Origin: Sulfurospirillum sp. UBA2217
Lineage (GTDB): Bacteria; Campylobacterota; Campylobacteria; Campylobacterales; Sulfurospirillaceae
Length of the DNA: 64,000 bases
Direction: 5' to 3'
Assembly (NCBI GenBank): GCA_002328495.1
Contig: DCUJ01000012.1
Span: 295,258 to 359,257 of the forward strand
Below, in pieces: positions 23,886-33,543 of this stretch; the first letter of the stretch is position 1, and each line of letters begins with the position of its first letter. A program made the position numbers and the translations under genes. The notes under the pieces were generated by a model, which had not been told where the DNA came from, ran no database searches, and saw nothing but the letters and a program-made list of their open reading frames with translations.

Positions 23886-26800
23886 ATGTACAGTTTATTG
23901 AATCGTTATATAACTATATTGAAAAGTAACCTTTCTTTTTTTTCTAATAAAATTAAGTTGAAAAACTTTCTATTTCTATCTTTTTTCATAGCCACAACAT
24001 CTTCTGCTGGCTTTCTTGTCAAGAATGAAAGAAATTTTACTCTGCGTAATACTAATGGCACTACTGGAGTAAACATTTATGGTGATTTTAATGTGACAGG
24101 CGCACCGATCTTGTGTGTAAAAGAAAATAACAAATGCAGTTGGAATTATACTGGCTTGCTCGCTAATGCTGATAGTATGTTTTTAAACGATAAACCAACT
24201 TCTCAAATTCCGCTTAACTCTTCGAGTGCTGATTTAACCATTCCAACAGATGCTACTATTACTAAGGCCTATTTATATTGGAGTGGACACATTCATGGAA
24301 CAACCGCTACACAAGCAGCATATGATGCCGCTACTAGTGGCTACAATTCTGTTGTTTTTCGTACACCTGATGGTAATGACCATACGATTACAGCAAACGT
24401 AAACGATAACACCAAAGTCAATTATTACACCTATTTAAATGACACTATTAATACTAAGGGTTTTCGACTTTTTTACCAAGCTACAGCTGATGTCACCGAT
24501 ATTGTCAAAAATGGAGGATATGCCTCAAATAAAAAACAATTTACCGTTGGAAATATTAAAACAACTGCAGGCGTAGATGATTACTTGTATGAACCTGAAG
24601 TGAGTGGAAATGTCACATGGGGACCTATGGGCGGATGGTCTTTGATTGTTGAATACACAAGGCCTGTTGCATCAGGGCAAAATTATAAAAATGTCTCAAT
24701 TTATGACGGTTTTAAGTTTTTACTTCCACCAACCAACCAAACAGAATCGATTGACATAAACATTAGTGGATTCCTGACACCTTTAACACAAGTGCCTACT
24801 GGTTCTATGGCATTTTATGCCATGGGTTCCGAAAAAAAGTTAACAGGAGAAAAAGCTAAACTGTCTAACAAAAATAGTGTCTTACAAGATGTATACAATA
24901 GTATCAATCCAGTGAATGAATTTTTAAACGATTCTATTTCTATTTTTGGTACTCATCTAAATTCAACACGTATTTTTAATCCTGGTATAGACCTAGACGT
25001 TTTCAATATCTCCACCAGTTGTAAAAATGCTGGAGGAGCAACAGTTGCTTGTATTGACAGTAATCAGACAAGTACACTCTTACAATTAAGTGTAAAAAAC
25101 AATAATAATACCAGTGACCAATCATTCCCAGGAATGATTGCTTTTTCTGTTGATATCTACCAACCAGACATTAGCTCGTTTCGAAAAGATTCTAATACCA
25201 GTGCAACACAAATTCTCTATCCTGGAGATTACGTAGAATACACTCTAGACCTTAATAACTCAGGAACGGAAGCAGCTGAAAATATTACTATTTTTGATAC
25301 TTTTTCATCTTCTGTGGGCGGAGATATGCTATTAGACCTTATCGATAGAAATGCAACCGCTATTAAAAATAGTATTCGACTTAAAACCTATGCGGAAGCC
25401 AATTATCATTGTGCTATAGGCTCTACAGATCCCGCTTGCGCTAGTTTAACAAAAGATGCTAATTGTTCTGTAGATTATGCTGACAACAATACTTCACAAG
25501 CAACAAAGGTCTGGTGTAACGTACCTTACATGGCTGTCAATGCTAGGGAACTAATGAAATTCACCATTCAAATACGTGATGATTACAATCAATCTTTACC
25601 CGAACAAAATGCAACGAATATTGCCTATGCTGAATACTACAATGCAGCTACTCACGAAAAAATTTCAATACTTGGTAAAAGTAATATTAATACAGCAGGA
25701 ACAGTAGGTGGAAGTTTAGCCTACAATTCTATCATGGATGTTGTTGATTCTTATAATAATACTTATGATTATTACTCTCCTGTGGGACTCAAAACACGTA
25801 TAGCCAATTCTTCCAATAATGTACTAGAAGCAGTTTATTTGGGAAGTGACTCTGCAAACCCAAATCCAACACTATACACAGGTCCTACCTACGATATGCT
25901 GGTACTCTTTAAACTTTCAAATGCTACTTGTACAGAAGATTCAAATTTAAGTGATACAGCAGATATTACAGCTACATTTGCAGTAGGAGCCAACCAATAT
26001 ACAGCCGTATCTAATGCTTTTACTTTAGTTAAAAAAGCAAAAAAAGTTGCCAAAATCAAAACTCATTTTATAGACTGGAATAAACTTTCGCTCAATCTGA
26101 TTGGAAATAATTGTGTCAATAATAGCAGCATAACGGGTAATCTTAAAGGAGTGCCTCAATGCGTTAATGGAAATGAAAATAAAATACAAAATCTGATGAC
26201 TGTTGATGTCACAGAGTGCGTTACAGCTCCTACTGGTAAAGATGCTGCCTGTAATTCTGAAGCCTATAATGCAAGTGGGAGTAAAGGAAATATTTATCCT
26301 CCAAAATACAATAATACGTATGGTTGCTTAATGTGTCTATCGGATAAAGTTAATGGAAACAATAATTGCTCACGGGATACTTTTGCTATCAGACCCAATG
26401 ATTTTAATAGCAGTATCGGTATCAATCAACTTTTTACGGCTGAAGCCAATAATACTATTGACTTTCGTGCAGACATGTTTGGTGGAACAGGTACACTTGA
26501 TTATAATGAGAGTATGAACACTTCTTTTGTCCTTGATCTTAATATCAGTGATAGTAATAAAACATGTACAAACCCTTCTATCCAAATAAGCCCAAACATT
26601 GTATTCACTAATGGTCTCAATAGCAATACATACACCTTTGAAGACGTAGGAGATTTTAACTTAACACTCCATGAAATCAATGGTACAGAATTTGCATTAA
26701 CAGATATAGACGATACTTCTGATATTAATCGTTTTATCACACCCTTTATAAGACAAATTAAAATTATCCCTGCATCTTTTCAAATTGATGGAAACTTTAC

Positions 26801-27785
26801 GAATGCAATCAATAATTTTACATATTTATCAAATTTTGAAGCATTTACAAATCTAGCCGATAGGAATATGGCTGCTCTCTTAGATTTAAATATTTCTGCT
26901 CGAGGAGCAAGCAATACTATTCTTTCAAATTATACTTCATTATGCTACGCCAAAGATGGTAATTTAACAACAACGATAAGCGCACCTCTTGTCATTGACC
27001 CATCAACAGCACTAACAAAAATATTATGGTATGACCAACTCCATGGCGACATAAATGGTAGCACTTTACTTTCTGGTGCCATGTCGTATTTGATGGACTT
27101 TAATCGTACACAATTTGACAGTACTGATATAAACGGTACTGCACACATCCAATATCGTGTTAATTTTGACCGCAACGAAACAAAGGTTGTCAAACCTATT
27201 CGTTTTCGCCTCAACACTGTTCAGTTTGCCGATAATGATGGTGCTACAGGCATTCAGTTAATTGATCAAAACGCAACATTTTACTACGGAAGGGCACATG
27301 CGCCTGATTATAGATTCCCTAATCGCGATGGTAATGCCACCATTTACTATGAAGTCTATTGTAAAGATTGCAATACTACCTTTAGAAATGCAATGGGTAT
27401 CACTGGAAACGAAAGTGTGAATGCCCTTAATTGGTATCAAAATGCTTTACATATAAACACAGCTGGTGTTGTAGCACCTGTACCACAAATTATTGCCAAT
27501 TTTTCAAATACAGGTCTTACAAATATTGATCCCGTTTCAATCCAAAGATTGACACTTCAACCTGCGACAGCTCTTCCTTATATGGATAAGGTTGATTTAA
27601 ACAGCCCATCTTGGTTGGTGCATTACCCAGAGTACTTTACCGTTGAATTTTACAGCACAGGATCTTGGGCAGGGGCAGGATTTGTCAAAGAGAATCAATC
27701 CAATGCAATCGATACGAATACCACTGTAGGTGAGCACATCCATAAAAGTGCACCAACCAAAGCCCATAAAAGGTTGAATTGGTGA
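23886..27785 (+). CDS. giant exported protein, DUF11/MshQ-like, pilus-associated
   Basis: The 1299 residues begin with a basic region and a hydrophobic segment (26-40) ending SSA-GF, a likely signal cleavage site near 41. A DUF11-like beta domain is visible at about 440-475 (ILYPGDYVEYTLDLNNSGTEAAENITIFDTF). Cysteine pairs recur through the middle. The C-terminal third, with NATFYYGRAHAPDYRF and VEFYSTGSWAGAGFV, resembles the DUF6701/MshQ end of MSHA pilus proteins. The sequence is rich in Asn and Thr. No sortase or autotransporter anchor is seen. AGGAGA lies 5 bases before the ATG. With three pseudopilins following, it is probably a tip or surface adhesin exported by a type IV-like machine encoded elsewhere. 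Confidence 0.65.
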   Translation: MYSLLNRYITILKSNLSFFSNKIKLKNFLFLSFFIATTSSAGFLVKNERNFTLRNTNGTTGVNIYGDFNVTGAPILCVKENNKCSWNYTGLLANADSMFLNDKPTSQIPLNSSSADLTIPTDATITKAYLYWSGHIHGTTATQAAYDAATSGYNSVVFRTPDGNDHTITANVNDNTKVNYYTYLNDTINTKGFRLFYQATADVTDIVKNGGYASNKKQFTVGNIKTTAGVDDYLYEPEVSGNVTWGPMGGWSLIVEYTRPVASGQNYKNVSIYDGFKFLLPPTNQTESIDINISGFLTPLTQVPTGSMAFYAMGSEKKLTGEKAKLSNKNSVLQDVYNSINPVNEFLNDSISIFGTHLNSTRIFNPGIDLDVFNISTSCKNAGGATVACIDSNQTSTLLQLSVKNNNNTSDQSFPGMIAFSVDIYQPDISSFRKDSNTSATQILYPGDYVEYTLDLNNSGTEAAENITIFDTFSSSVGGDMLLDLIDRNATAIKNSIRLKTYAEANYHCAIGSTDPACASLTKDANCSVDYADNNTSQATKVWCNVPYMAVNARELMKFTIQIRDDYNQSLPEQNATNIAYAEYYNAATHEKISILGKSNINTAGTVGGSLAYNSIMDVVDSYNNTYDYYSPVGLKTRIANSSNNVLEAVYLGSDSANPNPTLYTGPTYDMLVLFKLSNATCTEDSNLSDTADITATFAVGANQYTAVSNAFTLVKKAKKVAKIKTHFIDWNKLSLNLIGNNCVNNSSITGNLKGVPQCVNGNENKIQNLMTVDVTECVTAPTGKDAACNSEAYNASGSKGNIYPPKYNNTYGCLMCLSDKVNGNNNCSRDTFAIRPNDFNSSIGINQLFTAEANNTIDFRADMFGGTGTLDYNESMNTSFVLDLNISDSNKTCTNPSIQISPNIVFTNGLNSNTYTFEDVGDFNLTLHEINGTEFALTDIDDTSDINRFITPFIRQIKIIPASFQIDGNFTNAINNFTYLSNFEAFTNLADRNMAALLDLNISARGASNTILSNYTSLCYAKDGNLTTTISAPLVIDPSTALTKILWYDQLHGDINGSTLLSGAMSYLMDFNRTQFDSTDINGTAHIQYRVNFDRNETKVVKPIRFRLNTVQFADNDGATGIQLIDQNATFYYGRAHAPDYRFPNRDGNATIYYEVYCKDCNTTFRNAMGITGNESVNALNWYQNALHINTAGVVAPVPQIIANFSNTGLTNIDPVSIQRLTLQPATALPYMDKVDLNSPSWLVHYPEYFTVEFYSTGSWAGAGFVKENQSNAIDTNTTVGEHIHKSAPTKAHKRLNW

Positions 27786-28447
27786 TGCGTCGTGCCACTT
27801 CTATGATAGAACTTGTGATTGCTATTGTGGTCATGGGTATAGCGGTTATGAGTTTACCCCTTATTTTGACACAAAGCCAAAACAGCAACGCGATGGCATT
27901 GCAACAAGAAGCCATACTTGCAACAAAAACAAAACTAGGCTACTTACTTTCCTATGAATGGGATGTTAATTCATACGATGCAACAGCAGGTGTCTCACGT
28001 GTATTAGATACCACCGCGTCTGCAAATGCCGATGATGACTTTAACACAACAAGCATAAGACGGGTAGGTCATGTTATGGCAGATACGCGGCGTAGATTGA
28101 GAGATGATATGGCAACGGCAACGACCGATGGCAATGCTGAATGGGCAAATGCTGCACTTGAAGATATTGATGACTTTGATGGAAGGGATGAAAACACAAC
28201 GATAGCCTCAGAAACCATGGATTATATCTTTAATTTACAACTACACTCAACTGTCAATTATGTTTCCGATAGTGCAACATATGCGAATCAAAATATAAAT
28301 TTTATCTTTGATGCCAGTACGACATTTACAAACCCAACCAATATTAAAATGATTACGGTCACAACAACGGGGACTAACATCAACATGGTTTTGCGAGCTT
28401 TTGCCTCCAATGTAGGCGAAAGTGGCATACTGAAACGAGCATGGTAA
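27785..28447 (+). CDS. type IV pilin-like protein (pseudopilin) 1
   Basis: Starts at the ATG whose A is the last base of the preceding TGA. The N-terminus MRRA-TSMIELVIAIVVMG is a class III prepilin signal: cleavage after Ala at -1, Glu at +5, then about 20 hydrophobic residues. Ala rather than Gly at -1 is unusual but tolerated by prepilin peptidases. The remaining ~190 residues form a Thr/Ala/Asp-rich globular region ending MVLRAFASNVGESGILKRAW, unlike major pilins. It probably forms part of a short pseudopilus cap. Confidence 0.75.
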   Translation: MRRATSMIELVIAIVVMGIAVMSLPLILTQSQNSNAMALQQEAILATKTKLGYLLSYEWDVNSYDATAGVSRVLDTTASANADDDFNTTSIRRVGHVMADTRRRLRDDMATATTDGNAEWANAALEDIDDFDGRDENTTIASETMDYIFNLQLHSTVNYVSDSATYANQNINFIFDASTTFTNPTNIKMITVTTTGTNINMVLRAFASNVGESGILKRAW

Positions 28448-29337
28448 TGAGACGCGCTTTTACGATGTTAGAACTGGTCATGGTTATAGTTATTATGGGC
28501 ATTATTGCCAGTATTGGTGCTGATATCATTGCTTCCATGTACAGTAACTACCTTCGTTCACGCACCATCAACCGCTTAGAAGCCCAAACGGAAATCACCT
28601 TAGAGCAGATAGCTAAACGACTTCAATACCGCATTAAAGAGAGTGTTATCGCACGAAAAACAGGAAGTAACCCTTTAGCCGTATCAGATACTTCCGTTGA
28701 TAGCACCTACAATATATTAGAATGGATTGGGGCTAGCAATGAAAGCTTTTTAGGTACACCACGCCCTGGATGGAGTGGATTTATAGACCTTGACAGTAAC
28801 GAGACCAACAGAACGACCAGTACTCTCAAAACATCTGAAAGTAATCTCACCGATGCTGCGAATACTATTAGCGCATTAACAGAAGGGGTTATTGACCTTA
28901 CTGGTGGGAAAGAAGCGGCCCTTATTTTTAAAGGAATAGCTTACAACATGACCGATTTTGGATGGGGAAACGCAAATAACATTGATGGTAGTGCTACACT
29001 TAAGGTAGGAGTAGGTGCGAGTATTGATATTTTGACAATAAATGACACTATTCCTACGGAGATTACAGAACAATATGCCCTTGCCCATACCGCCTATGCT
29101 ATCGTTCCAAGCACGGCTACCCCAACGGATTTTAATTTAACTTTACGTTATAACTACCAACCTTGGCACGACGAAGAGTACACCGATGGAAACACCTCTG
29201 TTTTAGCCGAACATGTAAGTCTTTTCCGCTTTAAACAAGATGACTCTCTCTTGCGTCTCAAACTCTGCTTACACGACAACAACGAAACGGGTGTGGGCGA
29301 GATGATCGTCATTTGTAAAGAAAAGGTGGTTTACTAA
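28447..29337 (+). CDS. type IV pilin-like protein (pseudopilin) 2
   Basis: The ATG shares its A with the previous TAA (TAATG); an in-frame ATG two codons earlier is possible. The leader MRRA-FTMLELVMVIVIMGI again has Ala at -1 and Glu at +5. At about 296 residues it is long for a pilin and fits a GspJ/PilW-size minor pseudopilin. It has an acidic, Thr-rich body and Cys near the end (LKLCLHDNNETG...VICKEK). Second pseudopilin of the unit. Confidence 0.75.
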   Translation: MRRAFTMLELVMVIVIMGIIASIGADIIASMYSNYLRSRTINRLEAQTEITLEQIAKRLQYRIKESVIARKTGSNPLAVSDTSVDSTYNILEWIGASNESFLGTPRPGWSGFIDLDSNETNRTTSTLKTSESNLTDAANTISALTEGVIDLTGGKEAALIFKGIAYNMTDFGWGNANNIDGSATLKVGVGASIDILTINDTIPTEITEQYALAHTAYAIVPSTATPTDFNLTLRYNYQPWHDEEYTDGNTSVLAEHVSLFRFKQDDSLLRLKLCLHDNNETGVGEMIVICKEKVVY

Positions 29338-29783
29338 TGCGCAGAGGTTTTAGTCTTATCACGGCACTGGTGTTTATGATTCTCGTTGCAACACTAGGTG
29401 CACTTGCCCTTTCACTTTCAACATCATCTGTGAAGCAAACCAGTGATTTATACCTTAAAGAACAAGCTGAACTCTTAGCCCTTAGTGCTACAGAGTATGC
29501 ACTTTTAGCGATTTCTGCTCATAATTTTAATGCTAATTGTTTAAATACCATTAACTCAACCTATACACAAGATGGTGCGACAACACTTTTTGATATTAAC
29601 ATAACACTCTATTATCTGGGTAATGGCTTACCCGCAAACTGCAACACTTTAACCAATAATCTCAACAATATTGATACCAATGATTCTAATCGTACGGTTA
29701 TCATTGATACCATTGTAAGCTCAGCAACAGGTATCTCCACAGAGCCTATACGTTACCATCGCCGCACCATCCAAAAACCCTAA
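29337..29783 (+). CDS. PilX-like minor pilin (pseudopilin) 3
   Basis: The leader MRRG-FSLITALVFMILVATLGALALSLS has Gly at -1 but Thr where Glu5 is normal, as in PilX/GspK tip subunits, which lack Glu5. The body of ~120 residues has helix KEQAELLALSATEYALLAI and two Cys. The TAATG overlap couples it to pseudopilin 2. It closes the four-gene operon. Confidence 0.7.
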   Translation: MRRGFSLITALVFMILVATLGALALSLSTSSVKQTSDLYLKEQAELLALSATEYALLAISAHNFNANCLNTINSTYTQDGATTLFDINITLYYLGNGLPANCNTLTNNLNNIDTNDSNRTVIIDTIVSSATGISTEPIRYHRRTIQKP

Positions 29784-29826
29784 AGTCACACAAAAAACAC
29801 TCCTCTTCATTTAAGCTTGCATTTGT

Positions 29827-29832
29827 TATACT
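29827..29832 (+). promoter_or_regulatory. extended -10 promoter for hpf
   Basis: TGTTATACT with the box at 29827-29832, 43 bases before the ATG. Confidence 0.5.
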
Positions 29833-29874
29833 TTTTACACAAACCCCCAAAGTGGGGAAGGAAAAGGAGACAAG

Positions 29875-30390
29875 ATGAATACCAGTATCGTAGGAAAACA
29901 GTTTGATTTGACCGAGCCTATCAAAGCGTATATTGATAGTGCTGTTGATTCACTCAAGAAGTATAATCTCGATGTTATCTCTGTACGTACGGTCATTTCA
30001 GCCGATGAAAAAAATGGCAAAAAAGGCTTTAGTGTTGAATTTGCAATCAATATGGCACACAAAAACACCGTGGTCATTCAACAAAAAGACAAAGACGTCT
30101 ATGCTGCCATTGATTTAGCCATTGAGCGCGCTAAAAAAGTACTCAGACGCCACCATGACAAAATCACCAATCATAAAAAATCTGAAGCCCAAATCATTGA
30201 AGATGTTACCTTAGAGGGAAGTGATGATGAAATCGTTCCTATGCGTTTAGATAGTTACAAACCCATCGAAGTTGAAGATGCGATGAATGAGCTTCGAGCC
30301 TCTGATAAACAATTTATGGTTTTTCATGACATGGACGATAAATTTCGCGTCATGTATAAAAAATCTGATGGACGTTTTGGTTTGTATTAA
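29875..30390 (+). CDS. hpf: ribosome hibernation promoting factor, long form
   Basis: The 171 residues carry the YfiA/HPF beta-alpha fold in 1-105 (SIVGKQFDLTEPIKAYIDSAVDSLKKY; IDLAIERAKKVLRRHHDKITNHK) and a C-terminal dimerisation domain in 112-171 (PMRLDSYKPIEVEDAMNELRASDKQFMVFHDMDDKFRVMYKKSDGRFGLY). Long HPF joins two 70S ribosomes into inactive 100S dimers in stationary phase. AAAAGGAGA precedes the ATG. Confidence 0.93.
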   Translation: MNTSIVGKQFDLTEPIKAYIDSAVDSLKKYNLDVISVRTVISADEKNGKKGFSVEFAINMAHKNTVVIQQKDKDVYAAIDLAIERAKKVLRRHHDKITNHKKSEAQIIEDVTLEGSDDEIVPMRLDSYKPIEVEDAMNELRASDKQFMVFHDMDDKFRVMYKKSDGRFGLY

Positions 30391-30399
30391 CCTATTTTT

Positions 30400-30434
30400 A
30401 CGTAGGCAAGAGGGTAAAACCCCCTTGCCTACGT
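30400..30434. terminator. hairpin between convergent hpf and recG
   Basis: Fifteen-pair stem with one mismatch (outer arms ACGTAGGCAAG and CTTGCCTACGT) and a 5-base loop. No T-run follows on either strand, so termination may be weak or work by pausing. Confidence 0.6.
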
Positions 30435-30467
30435 TGCACTAAAGCTTGCCAAAAGTTTGGCAGAAGT

Positions 30468-32273
30468 TTAGGTTTTAGCCTCATCTACTCTCTTCTTTGC
30501 TGCTTTTAAAATCGCTTCATCCTCAGCCATATCAAACCAAACTAATTTTTTCCCACTCTGAATGATACCCTCAACAACATCGCCCCCTTGACGATATTTA
30601 AGGTCAAGTTCTGCTATTTCAAACCCATCCAATGTCTGAGAAAATGCCTCTAAGCGTTCGCTACTTGAGAGGTGTGTATAGAGATAACAGTACCCCTTTA
30701 AACCGTTGCGACTCACCCTTCCACGCAACTGATGTAAACTCGCAAGTCCTAAACGCTCCGCCCCTACAATGACAATGGTGGAAAGTCTTGGCAATGAAAT
30801 TCCTACCTCCACTACAGTGGTAGAAATGAGTAAATTGCCCTCCTCTTTAAAGGCTTTCAGTTTCTCCTCTTTGTGTTTATCTTTGCCATGCGTGACATAG
30901 ACTTTTTCAAAATGCTTCTCCCAAAAACCTCGCCCCTCATCGATGGATTGGTAATTGACCATTTCACTCTCTTCGACTAAAGGGTAGACGATGATGCATT
31001 GATGACCCTCCGCTATTTCGCTTTTTACATGTAAAACAAGCTCTTTAAAATCTTTTTTACGCACAACATTGGTGGTAATATCTTTTGGAAATGGCAACAT
31101 TTTAATAAAAGAAAAATCAACCAACGAAGCGTGTATCATACTCAATGTTCTAGGAATGGGGGTTGCTGAAAATTGTACATAATGAGGATGCCATGATGAT
31201 TGTGAAACAATGGCTGAGAGTAATGCACGCTGTTTGGTACCAAATCGATGTTGTTCATCGACCATAACAAGCGCACATTGGGGTAAATTACGGAACAGCA
31301 AGGCGTGCGTGCCTATTATAAAGTCTGCTTGTATCACATCGTCGTTATTTTTTTCCTCTTGCGTGACCAACGCTACTGTTACATGTAAGGGTAAAAACTT
31401 CTGTGCTTCTTCAAAAAGTTGGTTTGCCAGCAATGTTGTCGGTGCCATTAAAATGGATTTGTGAGGGTATGCCATCATCACGCACGCTAAAATCACCATT
31501 GTTTTTCCACATCCCACATCTCCCATTACCACACGTTTTGTAGCATATTCTCCCACAAAATCGTGCTTAATTTCATCAATGACTTTACACTGATCAGAGG
31601 TCAAAGTAAAAGGTAAACTTTTTACAAAGGCTTTTTCATCACCTTCTAAAAAAATCGATGAGGGCAATCGGACATTTTTGTGAGAGAGTTTTTTGAGAAA
31701 ATTAAAAATCTCTACAAATTTTAAAAGCGACTGCGCATAAGAGGGCATTCGTTTAGAGGGAAAATGCCATTCCAACACTGTTTTTGCTTCTTCTACATGT
31801 AAGCCCTCTTCGCACAATGAAGCTTCATCCAAGTAGCGTTTCATCAGCTCTATGACTGTCTTATTTTGAAAGGGTGTTTTATATTTGGGGATAATCGTAT
31901 TGATAGAGGTAACTACTTTGGGCTGTACCATCTGCAAATAGAGTCCATTTTTCTGCACTTTCCCCGTAATGTACATCTGTGCATCTTGTTTAAAAAGAGC
32001 TTTATGGTAAGGTTTTGGCGCAAAAATGACCCCATCAAGATGTGTCTCCCATGCCTCCACCCAACAATGGATTTGAAACACTTTGGGCGTTTGCTTGGTA
32101 GAGAGAATCTTTACATGTACAGTATTGGTCTGCTCCAATACAGGAGTAAGGCAAAGCGTTGTGTCTTCATAGGTGTGGGGCAGCAACAAGGCTAAATCAA
32201 GCCGTGTGACTACCCCTAGTTTTTTAAATCGCTCTTTGTCGATAGGGTCAAGGTTTTGCACGTTTGGTGACAA
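30468..32273 (-). CDS. recG: ATP-dependent DNA helicase RecG
   Basis: The 601-residue protein has a wedge/OB region (about 40-125), Walker A GDVGCGKT (251-258), the DEQH box in MVDEQHRFGTKQR, and late motifs QLRGRVSRNGLKGYCYL. RecG reverses stalled forks and branch-migrates Holliday junctions. The size is normal for Campylobacter RecG. The start is a TTG, without a strong SD, 26 bases inside the preceding gene; no better ATG exists. Two palindromes lie inside. Confidence 0.92.
   Translation of the reverse strand: MSPNVQNLDPIDKERFKKLGVVTRLDLALLLPHTYEDTTLCLTPVLEQTNTVHVKILSTKQTPKVFQIHCWVEAWETHLDGVIFAPKPYHKALFKQDAQMYITGKVQKNGLYLQMVQPKVVTSINTIIPKYKTPFQNKTVIELMKRYLDEASLCEEGLHVEEAKTVLEWHFPSKRMPSYAQSLLKFVEIFNFLKKLSHKNVRLPSSIFLEGDEKAFVKSLPFTLTSDQCKVIDEIKHDFVGEYATKRVVMGDVGCGKTMVILACVMMAYPHKSILMAPTTLLANQLFEEAQKFLPLHVTVALVTQEEKNNDDVIQADFIIGTHALLFRNLPQCALVMVDEQHRFGTKQRALLSAIVSQSSWHPHYVQFSATPIPRTLSMIHASLVDFSFIKMLPFPKDITTNVVRKKDFKELVLHVKSEIAEGHQCIIVYPLVEESEMVNYQSIDEGRGFWEKHFEKVYVTHGKDKHKEEKLKAFKEEGNLLISTTVVEVGISLPRLSTIVIVGAERLGLASLHQLRGRVSRNGLKGYCYLYTHLSSSERLEAFSQTLDGFEIAELDLKYRQGGDVVEGIIQSGKKLVWFDMAEDEAILKAAKKRVDEAKT
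31025..31034. repeat. TTACATGTAA palindrome inside recG
   Basis: Exact copy, read in frame as Leu-His-Val. Confidence 0.9.
31379..31388. repeat. TTACATGTAA palindrome inside recG, second copy
   Basis: Exact copy, again Leu-His-Val. Near copies with one mismatch lie at 31794 (CTACATGTAA) and 32111 (TTACATGTAC). Confidence 0.9.
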
Positions 32274-33543
32274 CTGAGAAACTAAGCTTGGTAATCTCGT
32301 TGTGCTTTCTTATAAAGTTATTGAGCTCTTCAAGGCTTAAGGTTTCAATCTTTTCAAGTTGCTTTTTTGAGTGCCCCAAGGCAAATCCACCGTAATACTC
32401 AAAAAAAGCACGAGAAAGTCTTTGCGAAAGCGTTTCATTGCGCAGTGGTTCAGAGCCCAATAAGAAGCGTTTAGCTTGCGCTAACTCCTCCATCGTTGCC
32501 CCCTCTTGTACAAAACGTTCAATCTCTTCTTTAACGATTTTCTTGGCATCGTCTAAATTTTCATTTTTGGTTTGTAAATGTCCTGTAAAGCTACTGTGCG
32601 ATTTTCCCACACTGGTGCGACTGTAGCTCGAATACGCTAAGCCACGCTTGACACGTATCTCTTCCATCAATCGACTGCCAAAGCCACTCTCTCCTAAAAT
32701 AAAACTTGCTACTTTAGCTTTATAGCTCTCTTCATCACCACTTTTCATATAAAAAGGTGCCCCAAAGTAGATATAGGCTTGTTCACTCTCCTTAAATGTC
32801 ACAATCTCTTTTTCATCACTTTTAGCATCAAAATAGGACATTTCTTTGGTTTTACCCTGCTTAATCTCGCTCAAGACAGGCGCAAGCATTTTTTGAAGCT
32901 CATCGAGTGCGATATCACCACCTGCAACAATAATCACATTTTCTAAAACCATATGCTCTTTGTAAAACGCTTCTACCTCTTTAAGTTTCAACGCTTTAAT
33001 ACCTTTAATGTCACCATAGTAAGGGTGTGCAAACGGTGTTTGAGCAAAAAGAATTTTTTGTAAATTCAAATTGGCGATGTAGTCAAAATCACTCTCTTTA
33101 CTTGAGAGCATCCCTAAGGTCATCAATTTTACTTTTTCAAAACTCTCTTTAGAAAAATTGGGACTTTTGAGGAGTTTCGTGAGCATCCCAATCGCATAGG
33201 GAAACTGATCTTTCAGCGAAGAGAGTTCAAACACCAAGGTTTCCGTTCCCGCATTGGCACCTAAGGAGATGGCACGAAACTCTAGCTCTTCCGCAAAGGC
33301 GGTTGAACCCATCTCTTTGGTTCCTTCTCCTAGCATTGCTGCCGTAAACTTAGCAATCCCCTCAGTATTACCATCTTCCATGCTTCCGCCATTTTTAATC
33401 ACCAACTGTAACGACACCAAAGGTAAAGAGGTATCTTTTTCAAAAACAATGGGCACGTCCACCCCATGAACCGATATTGTACTTATCTCTTGAGCCACCA
33501 AAACTCCTCCTAAAATCATTAAACTTACTACTAATTTTTTCAT
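32248..33543 (-). CDS. M16-family zinc protease homologue lacking HxxEH
   Basis: The 431 residues begin with a signal peptide (MKKLVVSLMILGGVLVAQE) and have two M16 halves. The usual zinc motif HxxEH after the opening strands is replaced: NTEGIAKFTAAMLGEGTKEM has neither His nor the catalytic Glu. The second half (RVKRGLAYSSYSRTS) keeps the R/Y residues that hold substrate. In M16B heterodimers one subunit is catalytic and the other inactive; this looks like the inactive one. It is periplasmic. It lies between mqnC and recG on the same strand. Confidence 0.85.
   Translation of the reverse strand: MKKLVVSLMILGGVLVAQEISTISVHGVDVPIVFEKDTSLPLVSLQLVIKNGGSMEDGNTEGIAKFTAAMLGEGTKEMGSTAFAEELEFRAISLGANAGTETLVFELSSLKDQFPYAIGMLTKLLKSPNFSKESFEKVKLMTLGMLSSKESDFDYIANLNLQKILFAQTPFAHPYYGDIKGIKALKLKEVEAFYKEHMVLENVIIVAGGDIALDELQKMLAPVLSEIKQGKTKEMSYFDAKSDEKEIVTFKESEQAYIYFGAPFYMKSGDEESYKAKVASFILGESGFGSRLMEEIRVKRGLAYSSYSRTSVGKSHSSFTGHLQTKNENLDDAKKIVKEEIERFVQEGATMEELAQAKRFLLGSEPLRNETLSQRLSRAFFEYYGGFALGHSKKQLEKIETLSLEELNNFIRKHNEITKLSFSVVTKRAKP

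Noticed and set aside
23883..23892. TTACATGTAC over the start codon of the giant protein gene
   Set aside because: One mismatch from the palindrome, so not counted; similar near copies at 31794, 32111, 42537 and 48661 were also left out.
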